Below are positions 34,221 to 46,377 of a DNA stretch of 64,000 nucleotides, in pieces. The notes below the pieces were generated by a model that saw only the letters and a program-made list of their open reading frames with translations, searched no databases and was not told the DNA's origin. Where the stretch lies: contig CALNXK010000036.1 of the NCBI GenBank assembly GCA_942486035.1, positions 2,565,001 through 2,629,000 of the forward strand. Direction: 5' to 3'. Each line of letters opens with the position of its first letter. Position 1 is the stretch's first letter. The DNA comes from Porites lobata. Taxonomy: Eukaryota; Cnidaria; Anthozoa; Scleractinia; Poritidae. The position numbers were made by a program, and so were the translations under genes.

Positions 34221-35697
34221 TCACTTATTCGTGAAAACGCTTATTAAGTTTTCCCCTTTTCTAAAATTATTGTTTAATTTGTCTCTTTTCCTAGCAATAT
34301 GGAGTTCGATGTTGTAAATACGCCTTGTCCTGGCTATAAAACCTTGAAGAGAAGGTATACCATTCTGGTATTTCCGAGAGTAAATATAAAACTTACCCAG
34401 AAGCAAAATATGGTTAAACAGGAGAAAATCTTCTGCAATATCGAACTTACCAAAAATGACATCGTCCTCTTTAAGGTTATGAACAGAGATGTTATAATCG
34501 CGCAACCAGGACAAGACATGTTTCCAAAAACTAGATGATACTGTACAGGAAAAGAGTAAGTGCTCTACGGATTCAACCTCTGTTTGGCAGAAAGCACAGG
34601 ATGGGGACTCAGCCATGCCGAAACGAAACAGTTTTTCGTTTGTAAAGACAATACGGTTTAAAATTTTAAACTGAAATTCTCTAAGTTTAGATTCTAATGT
34701 CGTGCGAAAAGAAAGCGAAAAACACTTTTCCAATCAATATCAATGTTTGAATACTTTGCAGCTAACTTTACTTTAGCAGTAGGCGTTGTTTGTTTTTTCT
34801 CCAGGAAAAGCCGGTAGATTTGCTTTGAGGAAGCATCAAGAATTGGAACCAAATTGTTACTTATTAGAATAGCAGGTGAATCCGGAAGTGGATCAATCAC
34901 CGGTGCAGTAGTTGCCCTTTTGGTTGTCAAGCGCCAACTGGCAGGCATAGAGTTAATAAGACCCATAATGAAGAAACCTTGCTCAGGATTGAGATTTTCT
35001 TTAGCTGAAAATAAATCGCAAATTTTTAAAAACCCTAAATCTGCAATATCTCTACGATACACAGATTTCTTATTAATGCAGAGAAGCTTGTTACTCCAAA
35101 TAACTTCATTTGCAATTTCATGTAGCAAGCTGGGCGTTTTTGCATTTACTTCTGACCACGCATCGAGACATTGCTTGTAGAAACTTGGTAGATAAATACT
35201 TAATTTAGAAGTATCAAAGTTACAATGCAATATGAGCTTCCCACCAACGGGGATAAGAATCTCGTTTAAAAAAGCTTTCCACGGACTTTTATAGTGTTCC
35301 AAATATATTTTTTAACATATCACTCGTCCACTCGTCTAGTACGAACCACAGAATCAATATCGAGCATATTTAAGCCACCCTTCTCAACTTCCGATATCAT
35401 CACATTTCGTTTTACTTTATCTTTCCCATTCCAAATAAAATAGTATAAAAGCTAGTAGGCCTCTTTGATAAGGTCTTTAGAAATTGGCAACACCGACACT
35501 CTAAACATAAGCTTGGTGATGGCAAAGGTTTTTATAATTTGTATTCTACCTAAGAGAGAAAGACCACGCCATTTCCACAAATTGATTGTCTTCTTAAGTG
35601 ATTTCAAAGTATTCCCAACATTCAATTCATCTCTTTGTTTAGCGTCATAGCCAAAGTAAACGCCAAGAATTTTAATACTGTTACAAAGATTTGGCAT
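34221..35697 (-). pseudogene. Tx1-type LINE C-terminal region with zinc knuckle
   Basis: Three frames (35697-35452, 35302-34694, 34733-34221) cover the post-RT region of the polyprotein. The first has RGLSLLGRIQIIKTFAITKL, a block found after the palm in many L1/Tx1 proteins. The last has the knuckle CAFCQTEVESVEHLLFSC. Frame breaks lie near 35.4 and 34.7 kb. Confidence 0.75.
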
Positions 35698-35795
35698 TTC
35701 AGAATATCCCTCCCAAAGAGAACTACTATTCCCTAAAGCTAAGGCTCCGGTTTTTTCATTATTTATTTTTAAACCAGAACATTCACCAAAAGTCT

Positions 35796-37019
35796 TCAGC
35801 GTAACGAATAGGTTTGTGTATATGACCTACTATCTTTGATAAAACAGGTCATATCATCAGCGAAAAGGGAAAGAAGTTTAACAGGTTCATCTCGTATCGT
35901 AATGCCCTTAATGCCATCATCTTCTCTTATCTTTACAGCTAAGGTCTCCAAAGCTATTATAAACAGGTAGGGAGAGAGGGGATCTCCCTGCCTTACTCCC
36001 CTACTTAGTGCAGAAGGTCCTGTTGTAAAACCATTGTTCATTACACAGCTAGAGGCGTTGTTATATAAGACCCGTATCTACTGAATAAAAGAAGGACCAA
36101 AGTTAAATGCATGTAGTACTCTTAAAAGAAAATTTAAAGTGAGCGAGTCGAAAGCTTTTTCAAACTCTATAGCTACTAGAATCCCAGGTATATCTTTGTA
36201 CCAAGCATATTCAATCACATCATCAATCGTTCTGACGGCATCAAAAATTGTTCTCCCCTTTACAAACGCGTTTTGATTAAAATGAATTACTTCAGGAAGC
36301 ACCTTTTGCAAACGCTTTGCCAAAGTTTTAGACGCCAATTTAGCATCAACATTTACAAGAGATATTGGACGCCAATTCTTCACCAGCCTTTTGTCTTTTC
36401 CTTTCTTTTCAATTAAGGTGATGACGGACTGTTTCTGTGAATTCGATAGTTCACCGTATTCGAAAGCATAGTTCAAATTATCAACTACCAACTTTCCAAG
36501 CAAGGACCAAAAGGCTAAGTAAAATTCGGCTGTTAAACCATCGTTCCCTGGCGATTTGTTCTTTTAGATGGTCTGTAATACATTATGGCATTCATCATAT
36601 CTAAGGATACCCTCGCAAACGTTCCCCTTCTCCTCGGCTAAAAATGGAACATCGGTGAGATCATTTAAAAACGAAGAAATAGTCTGCGTGTCTGCGGAAT
36701 TTCTACCATCAGAGAGATTAGAATAATATAATTCCAATTCGTTCATAATCTTTTTTGGGTCGCTAGTTAATGCTCCATTAGTTGTTAAGATTTTGCGGAC
36801 ACTGCTTTTAGTTTTATTTGAATTTTCTAAATTCAAAAAATATTTGTTGTTTTTCTCACCCATTTCATACCAGGTTGCCCTAGAGCGAATGATTGTCCCT
36901 TGTGTAATGTAATCGTACAATTGATCATATTCTGTTTGAAGACACTCCAGTTCCTCGAGATTTCCACTATTTGGATCAATATCACATTTTTCGGTACATT
37001 CCTTCAGCTTATCTTCCAC
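35796..37019 (-). pseudogene. Tx1-type LINE reverse transcriptase domain
   Basis: Three frames (37019-36564, 36503-36078, 36041-35796) read through the linker and RT. Visible are NWRPISLVN, QNAFVKGR, motif A VAIEFEKAFDSL, GVRQGDPLSPYLF and the active-site LFADDMTCF. In motif A the position normally holding the first catalytic Asp is Glu (IEF where IDF is expected). Together with the stops this supports inactivity. Confidence 0.8.
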
Positions 37020-37690
37020 CTTTTGTAGTTTTGCTCTTCTTTCACGGGCTTTACTTTTACTGTTTCAATCTCCGCTGAAATTATCTCATCTTGCAAACTG
37101 TCGTTTATAAGCCAAAAATCTAGACGCCTCTGCACAACCGGAATTTTTTGACGCCAAGTAAATAGTGGTGTAGTGGGGTTCCTAATACGCCAGATATCAA
37201 CCAAATCGAAATCGAGGTGCATATCTTCAAATAATTTTGCGGAGTCTTTCTTTCTGTTGTTTCCGCCCCGTCCATCTAAGTCAGGGTCAAGTATGACGTT
37301 AAAATCGCCTCCGACGATAATTGAGTAATCCTGTTCTGTTCTAGCAGCTTTCAAAATTTCTGATATTTCTTTAAAAAAAGTACATTGTTCACTACATTTG
37401 TTTGGAGCGTAAAGATTTAAAAGAAAGTATGGTGATTCCCGAATGGAAACCTCTAGGAAAACATAGCGACCTTGAGAATCAACCTTGATAGATCGTAGTT
37501 GAAAGTCTAAGTTATCCCTTACCGGTAGAAGTACACCTCGACTGTGGCTTCTACCGTGCGAAAAGAAAATGTTTCCTTTCCACTCTTTCCTCCAGATATT
37601 TTCCACTTCTTGAGTACTGAAGCTAATAACATCCTTCTCGATATGATATAAATCTTCAGACCATACGAAAGTCGAATCCTAAAATTATTA
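37004..37690 (-). pseudogene. Tx1-type LINE endonuclease domain (partial)
   Basis: The main frame (37606-37004) covers most of an AP-type endonuclease: VGGDFN (metal-binding Asp/Asn), a middle helix, and RRLDFWLIN near the C-terminal end. The upstream part, around STQEVENIWRKEW, is read in another frame to about 37690. The N-terminal WNVxG segment and the metal-binding Glu are absent, consistent with 5' truncation. It cannot cut DNA as it stands. Confidence 0.75.
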
Positions 37691-37700
37691 ATTATCCGTC

Positions 37701-39322
37701 GCACTTGGTAATCAATTGATTGATTTTCATAGCCATTGTTCTTGATTATGTATGGATGTTGTTATAAGAAAATCGATGCTTGACACCTATTGGAACTGTC
37801 TAGGGGTTAAGTGTATGGAATATATTTATATTACGAGCAATTAAGAACTGACTTTCTTAAAGGTTCTTAAATGTTCATAAAACTGTTTGCTATTGTATGA
37901 CGTGAATGCAGTAGTTCGTTACATTTTGCTTTCGGGGACTCCTCAAACCACGTCACATTCTTTTTCAGTGATGTTTTTTACAAACAAAGAGAGAGAATCT
38001 TGTATCAGATGGTTGCTGAATGGTACAGTTGGAACGAAACTAACATTTTCTTTTACATTAATTGTTTGTTAAATATTACCTTTCGTTAGTTTTTTTCTCG
38101 CTCACTGTTTTTGGGTATATATGCTATAAATGTATGATAAAATTATACGTTTACTGCAAAGGGGAGTATAATAGGAGCTAAGAATAAACTTACAGTAAAC
38201 ACATCATGTACAATGAACAGTGATTCTCGGACACCTCGTATGGGTGATTTAAGTTAATCTGCATTACAGTAATAGTCTCTTTTATTGTTGAGAAGTATTA
38301 AAGTTCAGAGAAGCCTTCTGGAGATTTATGACAACGGAAGTAGTTTCCTTTCACAATGGAACAAAATCCTTATTGAAGAGTTTGCCACTTTTTGACGATT
38401 AATTCCGCTAGGGTTATTTCATATAGTAAAAATTGCGATAACATGAATGGTGGAGAGAACTTTGTTGTTGTCTTGGCATGTGTATCATTGCACTAAGCTT
38501 TTTCATCTAGAAAACAAATATGGTATGTAACGCAGCGAACATGGAATATTAAAGATGAACTATGTTTAGAGGCCAGAAATAAATCAGTGACGAACACTGT
38601 CTTTCCTTAATTTACCTGAAGATCCTTCGCTAAAATCGTCGCATACGGTCTCCTGGAAGAGACAAAAAAGAACGAAGATGGGAAGCAGGAAGACGCTTGT
38701 TTTTCGTGGCTGCTCGAGGAATCCAAAATCCCGCAGACGTGACAGCGTTCTTGTGAAAATCATTGTTAACGATTGCTACTCCACGCTTTCCGATACTCTT
38801 TAATTGGCTCGATTTAGATTTTCACCAATTGATCTTTGCGATCTACCCTTGACGGTACGCAACAGGACAATCTTAAAATTGTTGGGTGTTCAACGAAAGA
38901 TCGTGGAAGTGATAGCGGTTTATCATATAATCACAAACATGGAAAGTGAAAGAGGGCGTACAACATGCATCCGGTTTAACATAAATCATCGACTGAATTG
39001 GATAGTTATTTTAGTATACTGTTAATTTTATCATGATGTCATGTGATCGAAGTGGAAAACCGGTGAACGATACGCTGATGCATTTGGGTTTGCCCTTTTT
39101 GGTGAATAATTGATCTTTCTGAAATTATGTGGGGAAAACTCCCTGTCAAGGAAAGGGTCTTCTGCAATTTGTGCAAGCGGCGAGAAGTCTCATAGAAAAT
39201 TGTTTAAGTGACATTATTTCTGAGTAATTTTTCATGTAGATCTTTTTTGTTGTAATTAACTCGTACTTCAAAGAATAACAAACTCCTATGTAATTTCTCA
39301 TCGCACTTTTTTTGCCTGAAAC
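37701..39322. other. Non-coding stretch
   Basis: No supported gene in this AT-rich interval. Confidence 0.4.
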
Positions 39323-39474
39323 TAGGGCCCAGTTGTTGAAAAGCTGGATAAAGCTATCCATGGGATAAATCACCATCCAGTGGATAAAGCGATCAGTTTC
39401 GCTAATACTTGTCCGCTGGTTAATGATTTATCCGTTGAATAGCGCTATCCAGCGTATGAGTATCCTGGTCCAGC
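39323..39474. mobile_element. Palindromic MITE, about 150 bp
   Basis: The two halves are imperfect inverted copies. GCTGGATA.AGCTAT.CA and GGATAAATCA occur on the left and as complements on the right, with outer ends near GGGCCCAG and CTGGTCCAG. No coding content. Confidence 0.65.
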
Positions 39475-40270
39475 ATTATTTAATGATGGTTCGCTGATAG
39501 ATTGCATCTCTACTTTTAACATGAACACCTGAATTTATCATTATTCCGTCTGTGTCAGTTTGTTATACTGACCTCATCGACCTCGGGGTACAATACACAG
39601 TATAACAACACACACTGAAGCACAAAATGGTCTTTCATAAAAAAAGAGAAAACTATAAAGTTACATCTTAAGCAGAGGAGGCAATGACCATTACCTAACC
39701 GATGGTTTCGGGGCTTTTCTTTTCTTATATTATCGGGTCAAAAGTCTTGGTTGAATTCTTCCGGCTCTTGGCATTGTACAGTACCCCAGTAGTAACTATA
39801 ATGAGATCATACTCAAGACCCGGTCACTCATTGCACATCTACTGTTAATACAGTTTCATGTGCCGACACGAGGAAAAAAGACTGGTTCGACGTTGTCTTT
39901 AAGAACGTGCTCACGAACGATAGGATGAAATCTTTATTATTTGAGGAAAGTGTCACGCTCGCGATACTTTCCATTTATATGAAGAGAGGAAATCGAACTA
40001 TATCTAAATGTAACCGGAAATTTTTTGCGTGTTTGTGTTTGTGTTTCTTTGGAGGAAGTTTATTTTTCGTGGAAAATCTTCATTTTTGGGGGGATCTGCG
40101 GCTTATTGATGACACCGAGTTTAAATTTCTGTTTCAGTTCGACTCTGATGTCACACGACAAAATGAAATTTATTCGAATGCCAGGTTTAGTAAAAATGGA
40201 ACAACCCCTTCAGCACACATTATGGAAAAACAAAATGATTCGCCATGCCCATAGATGTGGTTAACATGGG
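39475..40270. other. Unassigned non-coding sequence
   Basis: An 11-bp inverted pair (TTGTTATACTG and complement, about 39551-39610) could form a stem. Nothing else is supported. Confidence 0.35.
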
Positions 40271-40860
40271 TGTCCGAGGTGCAAGTCCTTGTATGGTCTA
40301 AACGGGGATGGCCGTTGAACAGGGTGTGGCTTTAAAGGTCTTTTGTTTGAGTTAGGGCCAAGGAAAACTGTCGGTATTAACGAGTTGTTCGTGTTAAGAG
40401 AGAGTCTGTAAAGTAGGGTCTACTGTATTTAGCGTCGACCGTCTTGAACGGGTTGCATTTCTGGAACGGAAGCCTTAAGCAACGAATGAACCTTAGCGGT
40501 ATCCGGCCTACATGTGTGGCAGGCGAGGTTAACACGTGTGCCCGAGGTGCAAGTCCTTTTATGGTCTAAACAGGGTGTGGCTTTGAGGGTCTTTTTTTTA
40601 AACAGGGTGTATAATCTCATTACAGTCAAACCCCATTATTACGGACACTGAGGGGATAATAGAAAGTGTCCGTTTTAAGCGAGTTGACTTTTAGAGCAAA
40701 TGTAAGAGCTAGGGCCAAGGAAAACTGTCTGTATTAAGAGGAAGTCTGTAAAGCGGGGTTCTACTGTTTTTAGTGTCGACCGTCTTGAACGGGTTGTATT
40801 TCTGGACTGGATGCCTTAAGCAACGAATGAACCTTAGCAGTACCCGGTCTACATGAGAGG
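40271..40860. repeat. Two-copy duplication carrying pogo/Tigger-like MITE sequence
   Basis: The segment 40354-40514 recurs at 40711-40855, and the block gaggtgcaagtcctt near 40279 recurs near 40536, so a unit of about 260-360 bp is duplicated. The second copy holds a 144-bp element (40623-40766) with CAGTCAAACCCC and GGGGTTCTACTG ends. It is preceded by TA, typical of pogo/Tigger-like MITEs. In the first copy the right end reads CTACTG followed by TA. Confidence 0.6.
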
Positions 40861-41260
40861 TAGAAAAGCAGTTTTGAATACCTGTTTTTTTTATTAAGGT
40901 CAGACATGAATAAAGGGCATGAAAAAGGTCTCTTATCTCAAACAGTTGGTTAACAGAGAAGCTTAAAGCACGGTTTTTGGATAAAAAAACTTCCGTAAGT
41001 GCCCCCCTCCTCCCGGGGGCAATGTTGATACTATAATTCTAAATACGGCCGAAAGTTTGAAAAAAAAATCGCACCAATGATAAAATCGAACGGAAGAAAA
41101 CTGTTTTAACATTAAAAAAAGAGGAAAAAATGACGGAATTCACCTCTAACGTGAAATACAATTGTTCACAAGAACACCTTGACATTCTTATGCCGTCAAA
41201 ATGAAAATTTGCATTTATTGGCCCATTTGCAACTAGTCATTCACGTGGTCCAAAACCGCC
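40861..41260. other. Unassigned non-coding sequence
   Basis: No feature recognised. Confidence 0.35.
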
Positions 41261-41372
41261 ATTCTGGAGAGCAAAGGATGCATTAGGACAAGAAAAACAA
41301 GGAGCTCACATCATTTAAAATGGAACTCTCTTTTGTTTGTCTTCTCCCAGTTCGTCCTTTGCTCTCCAGAAT
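41261..41372. mobile_element. MITE, 112 bp, ATTCTGGAGAGCAAAGGA ends
   Basis: ATTCTGGAGAGCAAAGGATG at the left and CGTCCTTTGCTCTCCAGAAT at the right are inverted repeats with one mismatch in 20. No coding content. Confidence 0.75.
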
Positions 41373-41580
41373 ACAGAAATAATAAGTAGCAGCAATTTGC
41401 CTTTTATGAAGTAATCGCTCGATCCTCATGGGCATTCGAGAGAGGTGGAATCACTAACTTTTGAAACAAAGTGCTTTGTGTTTCTGTGGCTACTAAATTT
41501 GAATAGTAGAAGCAATGTTTCCAAAATAATTATGTAAAGCCGCTAGATCCAAACTAGCGACGATGGTAACGAAGAGAGGC

Positions 41581-41849
41581 TGATTTGGATATAAGTCGTA
41601 TCCACGTAGAAGAGTATCACGAACCAGTTTTTGCACTTTCGTCACGTTTATTCTGCCACTTGTAATTTCCTTATTACACTTCTTAAACGTTGACTACTCC
41701 GAGCGAAAGGGTGCGTCAAAAAAACCTGGTCCATTTGAGCCCTGTCTTCATGTCTAATACCGCTTATACAACCTAAGATATCCTCAAGGGACTAAATAAA
41801 CACTAGGTAATTTACGCGGTAACGCCGGCTGTGGGCGGAATGCAAAACA
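41581..41849 (-). repeat. BEL/Pao 3' LTR
   Basis: 269 bp; by eye it differs from the other LTR at three positions (two near 41712, one near 41740), about 1 percent. Confidence 0.9.
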
Positions 41850-41939
41850 CTCCCCCCCAGTGCGGAAAGCGAATTACTTAAGTAATTGGTTGAGCAACTT
41901 GTTTCTTTGCACTACTTAAGTTAGTTTTAACTAAGTTAA

Positions 41940-43580
41940 AAGCTGTTCCGGGAGAATTCCTTTCGTCAAGGCGTCAGCTGGATTTTGTTCAGATCTGATG
42001 TAGCTGAACTCTTGAGGGTCAATTGTCTCTTGGATTTCAGCAACTCGTACTGAGACAAACGGCTTAAATTTTCTCGGACTTGTTTTAAGCCATGACAGTA
42101 CAACTTAGGAGTCGATCCAGAACACTTTCTTGCAGCTGCTAATCCGCGAATTCAAGGCTTCTCTACGTTCGGTATAACCTGAGAGCGCGTGAGCCAACCA
42201 TTAACTCAAGCGTGGTATTGACTTTCTTTTAGGGGTAGACAAAGGCTTTTCACCATGAGCTGAACGCAGGTATAGCTGCCGTCATCAAGTTTCCAACGAA
42301 GAAACATGGCTGAACCATAAAGCCTTCTACTCCCGCGTCCCAGAATCCGTGTATTTCTGGCATTCCAACCGCATTATCTGGCTTTAACTTTCTTTTTGAA
42401 TTCGTACTTGAGAAGTAGGTTGAGTGCTTGGACATTTCCTTTCCACTTTGTTTGAATCTCGTCTGGTGGGACTTCATCCCCAGGAGTAACCTGAACTCCA
42501 CAGTTCTTGTAAATCAATTCTCTCATCTCAATGGTTGTTGAGTCACGAGGCCTGGGATCCCAAAGCTGGGCCAGGTAGGCAGGCAATTTCTCTTTGTAAC
42601 AGGCTTCTCCTCTGCAACAATCTCCTGTTTTCTTAAAAGGTAATGGTGTCTCGAACCTTATTCCATTTGTGGCCAAGAAATCTACATGCTGTTCATCTGT
42701 CTGATCAACTTTCTTGTTGTTTGAATGCCACTGTTTGATTTAAACTGACCTTTGCTGAGAATGGCGTCGATTTCACTCGTGATCTGCTTGCTTTTTATCT
42801 TCATTTTCTCAAGACCCACCAATGTCATCAACGTAGACATGGGTTCGGAGTTCCTTCGCGGCTTCAGGTACTGGTGTTGAAGCTTTAGCTAAGGTATTGA
42901 TTGCTCCGCAGCTATATCTGGGTCTGGTTTGTCTCCAAAGTTAAGTCTTTTCCACTGATGAACTTTTGGCTTCAACTTTCGTTTGTCCCTCCATAGGAAT
43001 CTGTGGAAGACTTGGTCGTCTGGATGGATTAACTATTGATTTTGAACATTTCCTAACATCTCGGTATAAGCCGCACTTTGTCAAAAGCGCCAAAGCCATA
43101 AGCACGTTGGGCGGAAACTGTTTATGTAGCTTGGTCCCTTTTCGAGATGCTCGTTAAGCGACTTTCCTCTTGGACCCTTCGCTGAGGCATCAAACACTAG
43201 TCGAACTTGCGTTGTTCGGTCCAGGTGTGAACACGGCTTTGTAAAGGTAAGTACCATTCAGGCTGATCAAGGTTTACGTTTTCAAGAATTTCAACGACGA
43301 AATCTTGATCCACATGCGAACTTCACTTTCAACGATTTCAGAGACAATCTTTTTTTCTTTAAGGACTTTTCAGAAGAAATCATTCTTTTTATAGCCACAA
43401 CATCGTAATTGCTCTCCTTTGGGGTTCCTCGCCATTCAAGGCATTCGCACTGGATTCTCCACACTCCAACAATCTGAGTCGATTCTGCAATTGATTTGAT
43501 AAACTTGTTCTCATAAGATCATTGTCTCTGCATACAAAGTTCAGTTGGTCTTACTCCCAACATGTCTTGTGTAAGGGACT
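41940..43580 (-). pseudogene. pol: BEL/Pao pol remnants (RT, A17-like region, RNase H tail)
   Basis: Fragments in all three minus frames follow the order of BEL pol. VRLVFDASAKGPRGKSLNEH (near 43.2 kb) is an RT block. AAKELRTHVYVDDIGG (near 42.83 kb) holds the RT active-site YVDD. LAQLWDPR with ELIYKNCG and IQTKW (42676-42374) belongs to the Pao A17-like region. LSWLKTSPRKFKPF and EQNPADALTKG (about 42.1-41.97 kb) is the C-terminal RNase H part. Stops and frame shifts separate all of them and the integrase is absent. The copy is not autonomous. Confidence 0.75.
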
Positions 43581-43582
43581 TT

Positions 43583-44104
43583 TCATATTCTAACATCGAC
43601 AGTTCCTACATCAACCGAATTGATAGCCGAGGGACGTTCACCCTGCTTTGAAGCAAATGTTCCCATGACGTACCACCCGAAGCAATTTCTCTTTGCAATT
43701 GGTTCTCCGGATTTCCCTGCGATAACGTGCATATCATTAAAGGCGTCGGCAAAGTCTGTTCCAATTAACAAATCAACTGTTCCGCCCGATAGATGTAATT
43801 GCTCTGAAATTGATTTCAAGTGGGGATAGCTTTCCAATGTCGTTCTCGAGACTGTTCTAGCTGGGCTGCATGGCTTGTTTATTGCATAAGCTCGCATAGA
43901 TTTCTGAATACTTGGTTCAGTGTTTGAAACAACAGTAATATCGAGAAACTCTGATGCTTCCGACTTCTTTTGGCCTCCTGCTAAATTCATCGTTAAATGC
44001 GTTTTGGGTCCGCGTATGCCAAGTTTCCTCACAACGTTCTTTGAAATGAAGCTCGTGTTTGAGCCGCTATCTAGCATTGCTAGGGCTTCCGTAAAATTTC
44101 CATT
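43583..44104 (-). CDS. pro: BEL/Pao aspartic protease domain
   Basis: The frame starts at MLDSGSNTSFIS (44077), which contains the catalytic LDSGS (Asp in the D-S-G triad). It continues through TVDLLIGTDFADAF and ends near FGWYVMGTF. This is the DUF1758/Pao-type protease that processes the polyprotein. The upstream few residues (EALAM) are in frame, so it originally followed gag directly. The frame is open for 164 residues and then breaks into the degraded pol. Confidence 0.8.
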   Translation of the reverse strand, partial: NGNFTEALAMLDSGSNTSFISKNVVRKLGIRGPKTHLTMNLAGGQKKSEASEFLDITVVSNTEPSIQKSMRAYAINKPCSPARTVSRTTLESYPHLKSISEQLHLSGGTVDLLIGTDFADAFNDMHVIAGKSGEPIAKRNCFGWYVMGTFASKQGERPSAINSVDVGTVDVRI

Positions 44105-45484
44105 TTAGCCTCTAATCTTTACTTTTTGAGCTGGACAAATAGCGGAGACGCTTGTCTCGCCCTGAACATTGTGATTACTAGCTTCTTGACTTTCGTTTGC
44201 GGATGGAAGCGTTTCTGTGCTTTGGTCTGAATTTGCAAGAGGTACACGCTCATTGTGCAAGGAACGATGGTGGCGTCGCGTACACTTATCGCAAGTGGTA
44301 CCGTCGGGCTTCTTACAAGAGTTTGTATGGTGGGCTCGTAGGCATTTTCGACAGCGATTGTTTTGTTTTACAATTTCCCATTTCTCATCAACTGTTGACT
44401 TTTGGTACATAGGACACGCGGAAAGTAAATGCTTTGTTTTACAACCAAGTGAGCATTTTTCATCCTGGTCTAGTCCACTGTCGTTAGCGTTATTGTCAGA
44501 ACGGTGTTCTCTTGAATTATTGCGATAGTTAGTGTCTCTTTTCATGCGCGATCGTAAACTTGCTTCTTTGTTTAGCCAGTCAATCAAATTTAAAACATTT
44601 TCTTCTTTTCCCATGCGTAGCATTTCGCGGCCAAATTCATTGTTGTCGCTGGCATCCAATTTAGACAGAAGCTGTGACATAACAAAGGGTGCTTCCGATG
44701 TGCTGGTTACTGCGCAACCGTTTTGTTCCATGTTGTTCACGAAGCTTAATATTCTAGCACCGTAACGCGAGAGCGAGTTCGAGTCATTCTTTATTGGTTT
44801 GAGATTGGTAATTTCGTTTAGCAGTGTGTCCATTAATTTCCTTTGGTCTCCAAATTCAGTATCAAGAATTTTCCACGCCTGCTCGATTTTCTTGCTTGGC
44901 CGCACTTGATCGGACCAAAAAAAGTTTTTTGGTAACGCTTTTCTTAGTCTTTGCAGCTGTTCGTCTTCGTCCTGTTTGTACTTATACATCCAATAGTTAA
45001 ATTCGCTCTTCCAAGTTGCGTAAGATTTTCTATTTCCCTCCCATGTTGGCACTGATAATTTCTCAAGTCCGTGATTAGCGGTCTTTTGCGAACCTAAAAC
45101 GTCTGCCATTTTGGTTACTGCTGTGGTCATAGCTTCGAGCGCATCGTGCTTAAGCGGCGGTCCTTGGGAGTTGCACGCTTTTTGATAAGTGGCAAAAATT
45201 TCGCTGTATTTTAGAAAATCACCTCTGACTTTATCTCCGACCTGCTGATTAGCCTTAAGTTGTTCTTCTGTAGATCCCGTCTCAATTAGCCTATCCGTAA
45301 TTGCTTCTTGCTGTTTTTTAACACTTCTGTACTTAATTTCCATTTCTTTGTAAACATTTTCAAGCGTACTTAATACGGGCTGAACTTTGTAAAGCACTTG
45401 AAATTCTTCTAAAAGTTCGTACAATGCGACTATTGTACTATCTCTTTTCGCAGTTAGTATTGATACGTCCACCTTAGGAGGCAT
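44105..45484 (-). CDS. gag: BEL/Pao gag protein
   Basis: An intact 459-aa frame. The N-terminal 130 residues are helical and charged. A DUF1759-type gag domain follows: LEKLSVPTWEGNRKSYATW, FNYWMYKYK, then KIEQAWKILDTEFGD. Near the C-terminus are Cys/His knuckles (CSLGCKTKHLLSACP; CRKCLRAHHTNSC; CDKCTRRHH) that would bind RNA. The product would form the element's particles. Its stop (44105) lies just upstream of the protease frame; BEL elements normally read gag-pol as one frame, so the stop is probably secondary. Confidence 0.85.
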   Translation of the reverse strand: MPPKVDVSILTAKRDSTIVALYELLEEFQVLYKVQPVLSTLENVYKEMEIKYRSVKKQQEAITDRLIETGSTEEQLKANQQVGDKVRGDFLKYSEIFATYQKACNSQGPPLKHDALEAMTTAVTKMADVLGSQKTANHGLEKLSVPTWEGNRKSYATWKSEFNYWMYKYKQDEDEQLQRLRKALPKNFFWSDQVRPSKKIEQAWKILDTEFGDQRKLMDTLLNEITNLKPIKNDSNSLSRYGARILSFVNNMEQNGCAVTSTSEAPFVMSQLLSKLDASDNNEFGREMLRMGKEENVLNLIDWLNKEASLRSRMKRDTNYRNNSREHRSDNNANDSGLDQDEKCSLGCKTKHLLSACPMYQKSTVDEKWEIVKQNNRCRKCLRAHHTNSCKKPDGTTCDKCTRRHHRSLHNERVPLANSDQSTETLPSANESQEASNHNVQGETSVSAICPAQKVKIRG

Positions 45485-46108
45485 TCTTGACTTAATAATT
45501 GTTTGTAACTAATCGCTAATTGCAAATGCGTATATTGCTGAATACTTGTAATTACTTTTGATAGATATGTAGATTTCTATTGTTATATTACGTAACTATT
45601 TCTATTGTTGTATTACGCAATTCAAACTTAACACAATTAAGCGGGAAATTAAGTGTTTTTTTTCCCTTTGCCTTTTCTCTACGATTGAATAAAATATTAA
45701 ACTTTACAGTTCATCAGTTCTAATTTCCAATATTGGAATAAAGTCAATTCATCCTCATGTAATCAATGCATCCAAATGTCTTCATGAAACTCTCTTCTGA
45801 ATTGCAAGTAAGGTGTCATCTAAGCAAGGTCCAGTTGCGTAACTTCTGACTTGAATTCAAATGATTCTCCGTATTTTCTGCGGTAATAAAGGAACTGTTT
45901 TACCTTTTTCCTACTGAATATGCTGCTTTTGTAGATTCCAGTCTGCTCCTGATTTTCTGAGGTCTTGAGCTTTCACTGCCACTTGTCTAGCTTCTGCTTG
46001 CGACTTTTCCTCGGCGGTTCGTCAGCTGCTGACTTCAAATCGGCGAGCTTGAGGCTTTGAACAGAACTTGTGACTTCTCTTCTTTGAACTTGTGCAGGTT
46101 TTTTTGAC
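45485..46108 (-). other. BEL/Pao leader region
   Basis: It lies between the 5' LTR and gag, AT-rich, with no clear primer-binding site of the usual TGG type and no supported gene. Confidence 0.5.
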
Positions 46109-46377
46109 TGATTTGGATATAAGTCGTATCCACGTAGAAGAGTATCACGAACCAGTTTTTGCACTTTCGTCACGTTTATTCTGCCACTTGTAATTTCCTT
46201 ATTACACTTCTTAAACGTTGACTACTCCGAGCGAAACGGAGCGTCAAAAAAACCTGGTCCATTTCAGCCCTGTCTTCATGTCTAATACCGCTTATACAAC
46301 CTAAGATATCCTCAAGGGACTAAATAAACACTAGGTAATTTACGCGGTAACGCCGGCTGTGGGCGGAATGCAAAACA
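46109..46377 (-). repeat. BEL/Pao 5' LTR
   Basis: 269 bp, begins TGTTTTGCATTCC and ends CCAAATCA on the minus strand. A short open frame (46173-45973) starts inside it and runs into the leader; I do not regard it as a supported gene. Confidence 0.9.

Larger units (their letters stand above)
34010..37700 (-). mobile_element. Tx1/L1-type LINE, 5'-truncated and frameshifted
   Basis: On the minus strand the order is endonuclease (37.7-37.0 kb), linker, reverse transcriptase (36.5-35.8 kb), a long C-terminal region (35.7-34.7 kb) and a Cys/His knuckle near 34.6 kb. It ends in an (AAATA)-rich tail at about 34034-34010. FTWRQKIPVVQRRLDFWLIN and WRPISLVNVDAKLASKTLAKR are typical of the Tx1 branch of L1-like LINEs. 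The start of the endonuclease and any ORF1 are missing, so the element is 5'-truncated. Six or more frame breaks are visible. Confidence 0.85.

Noticed and set aside
34299..34538. Plus-strand frames inside the Tx1-type LINE
   Set aside because: Antisense shadows of the LINE coding strand.
45973..46173. 66-codon frame starting in the BEL 5' LTR
   Set aside because: Short, basic, without a recognised domain; leader sequence is the simpler reading.
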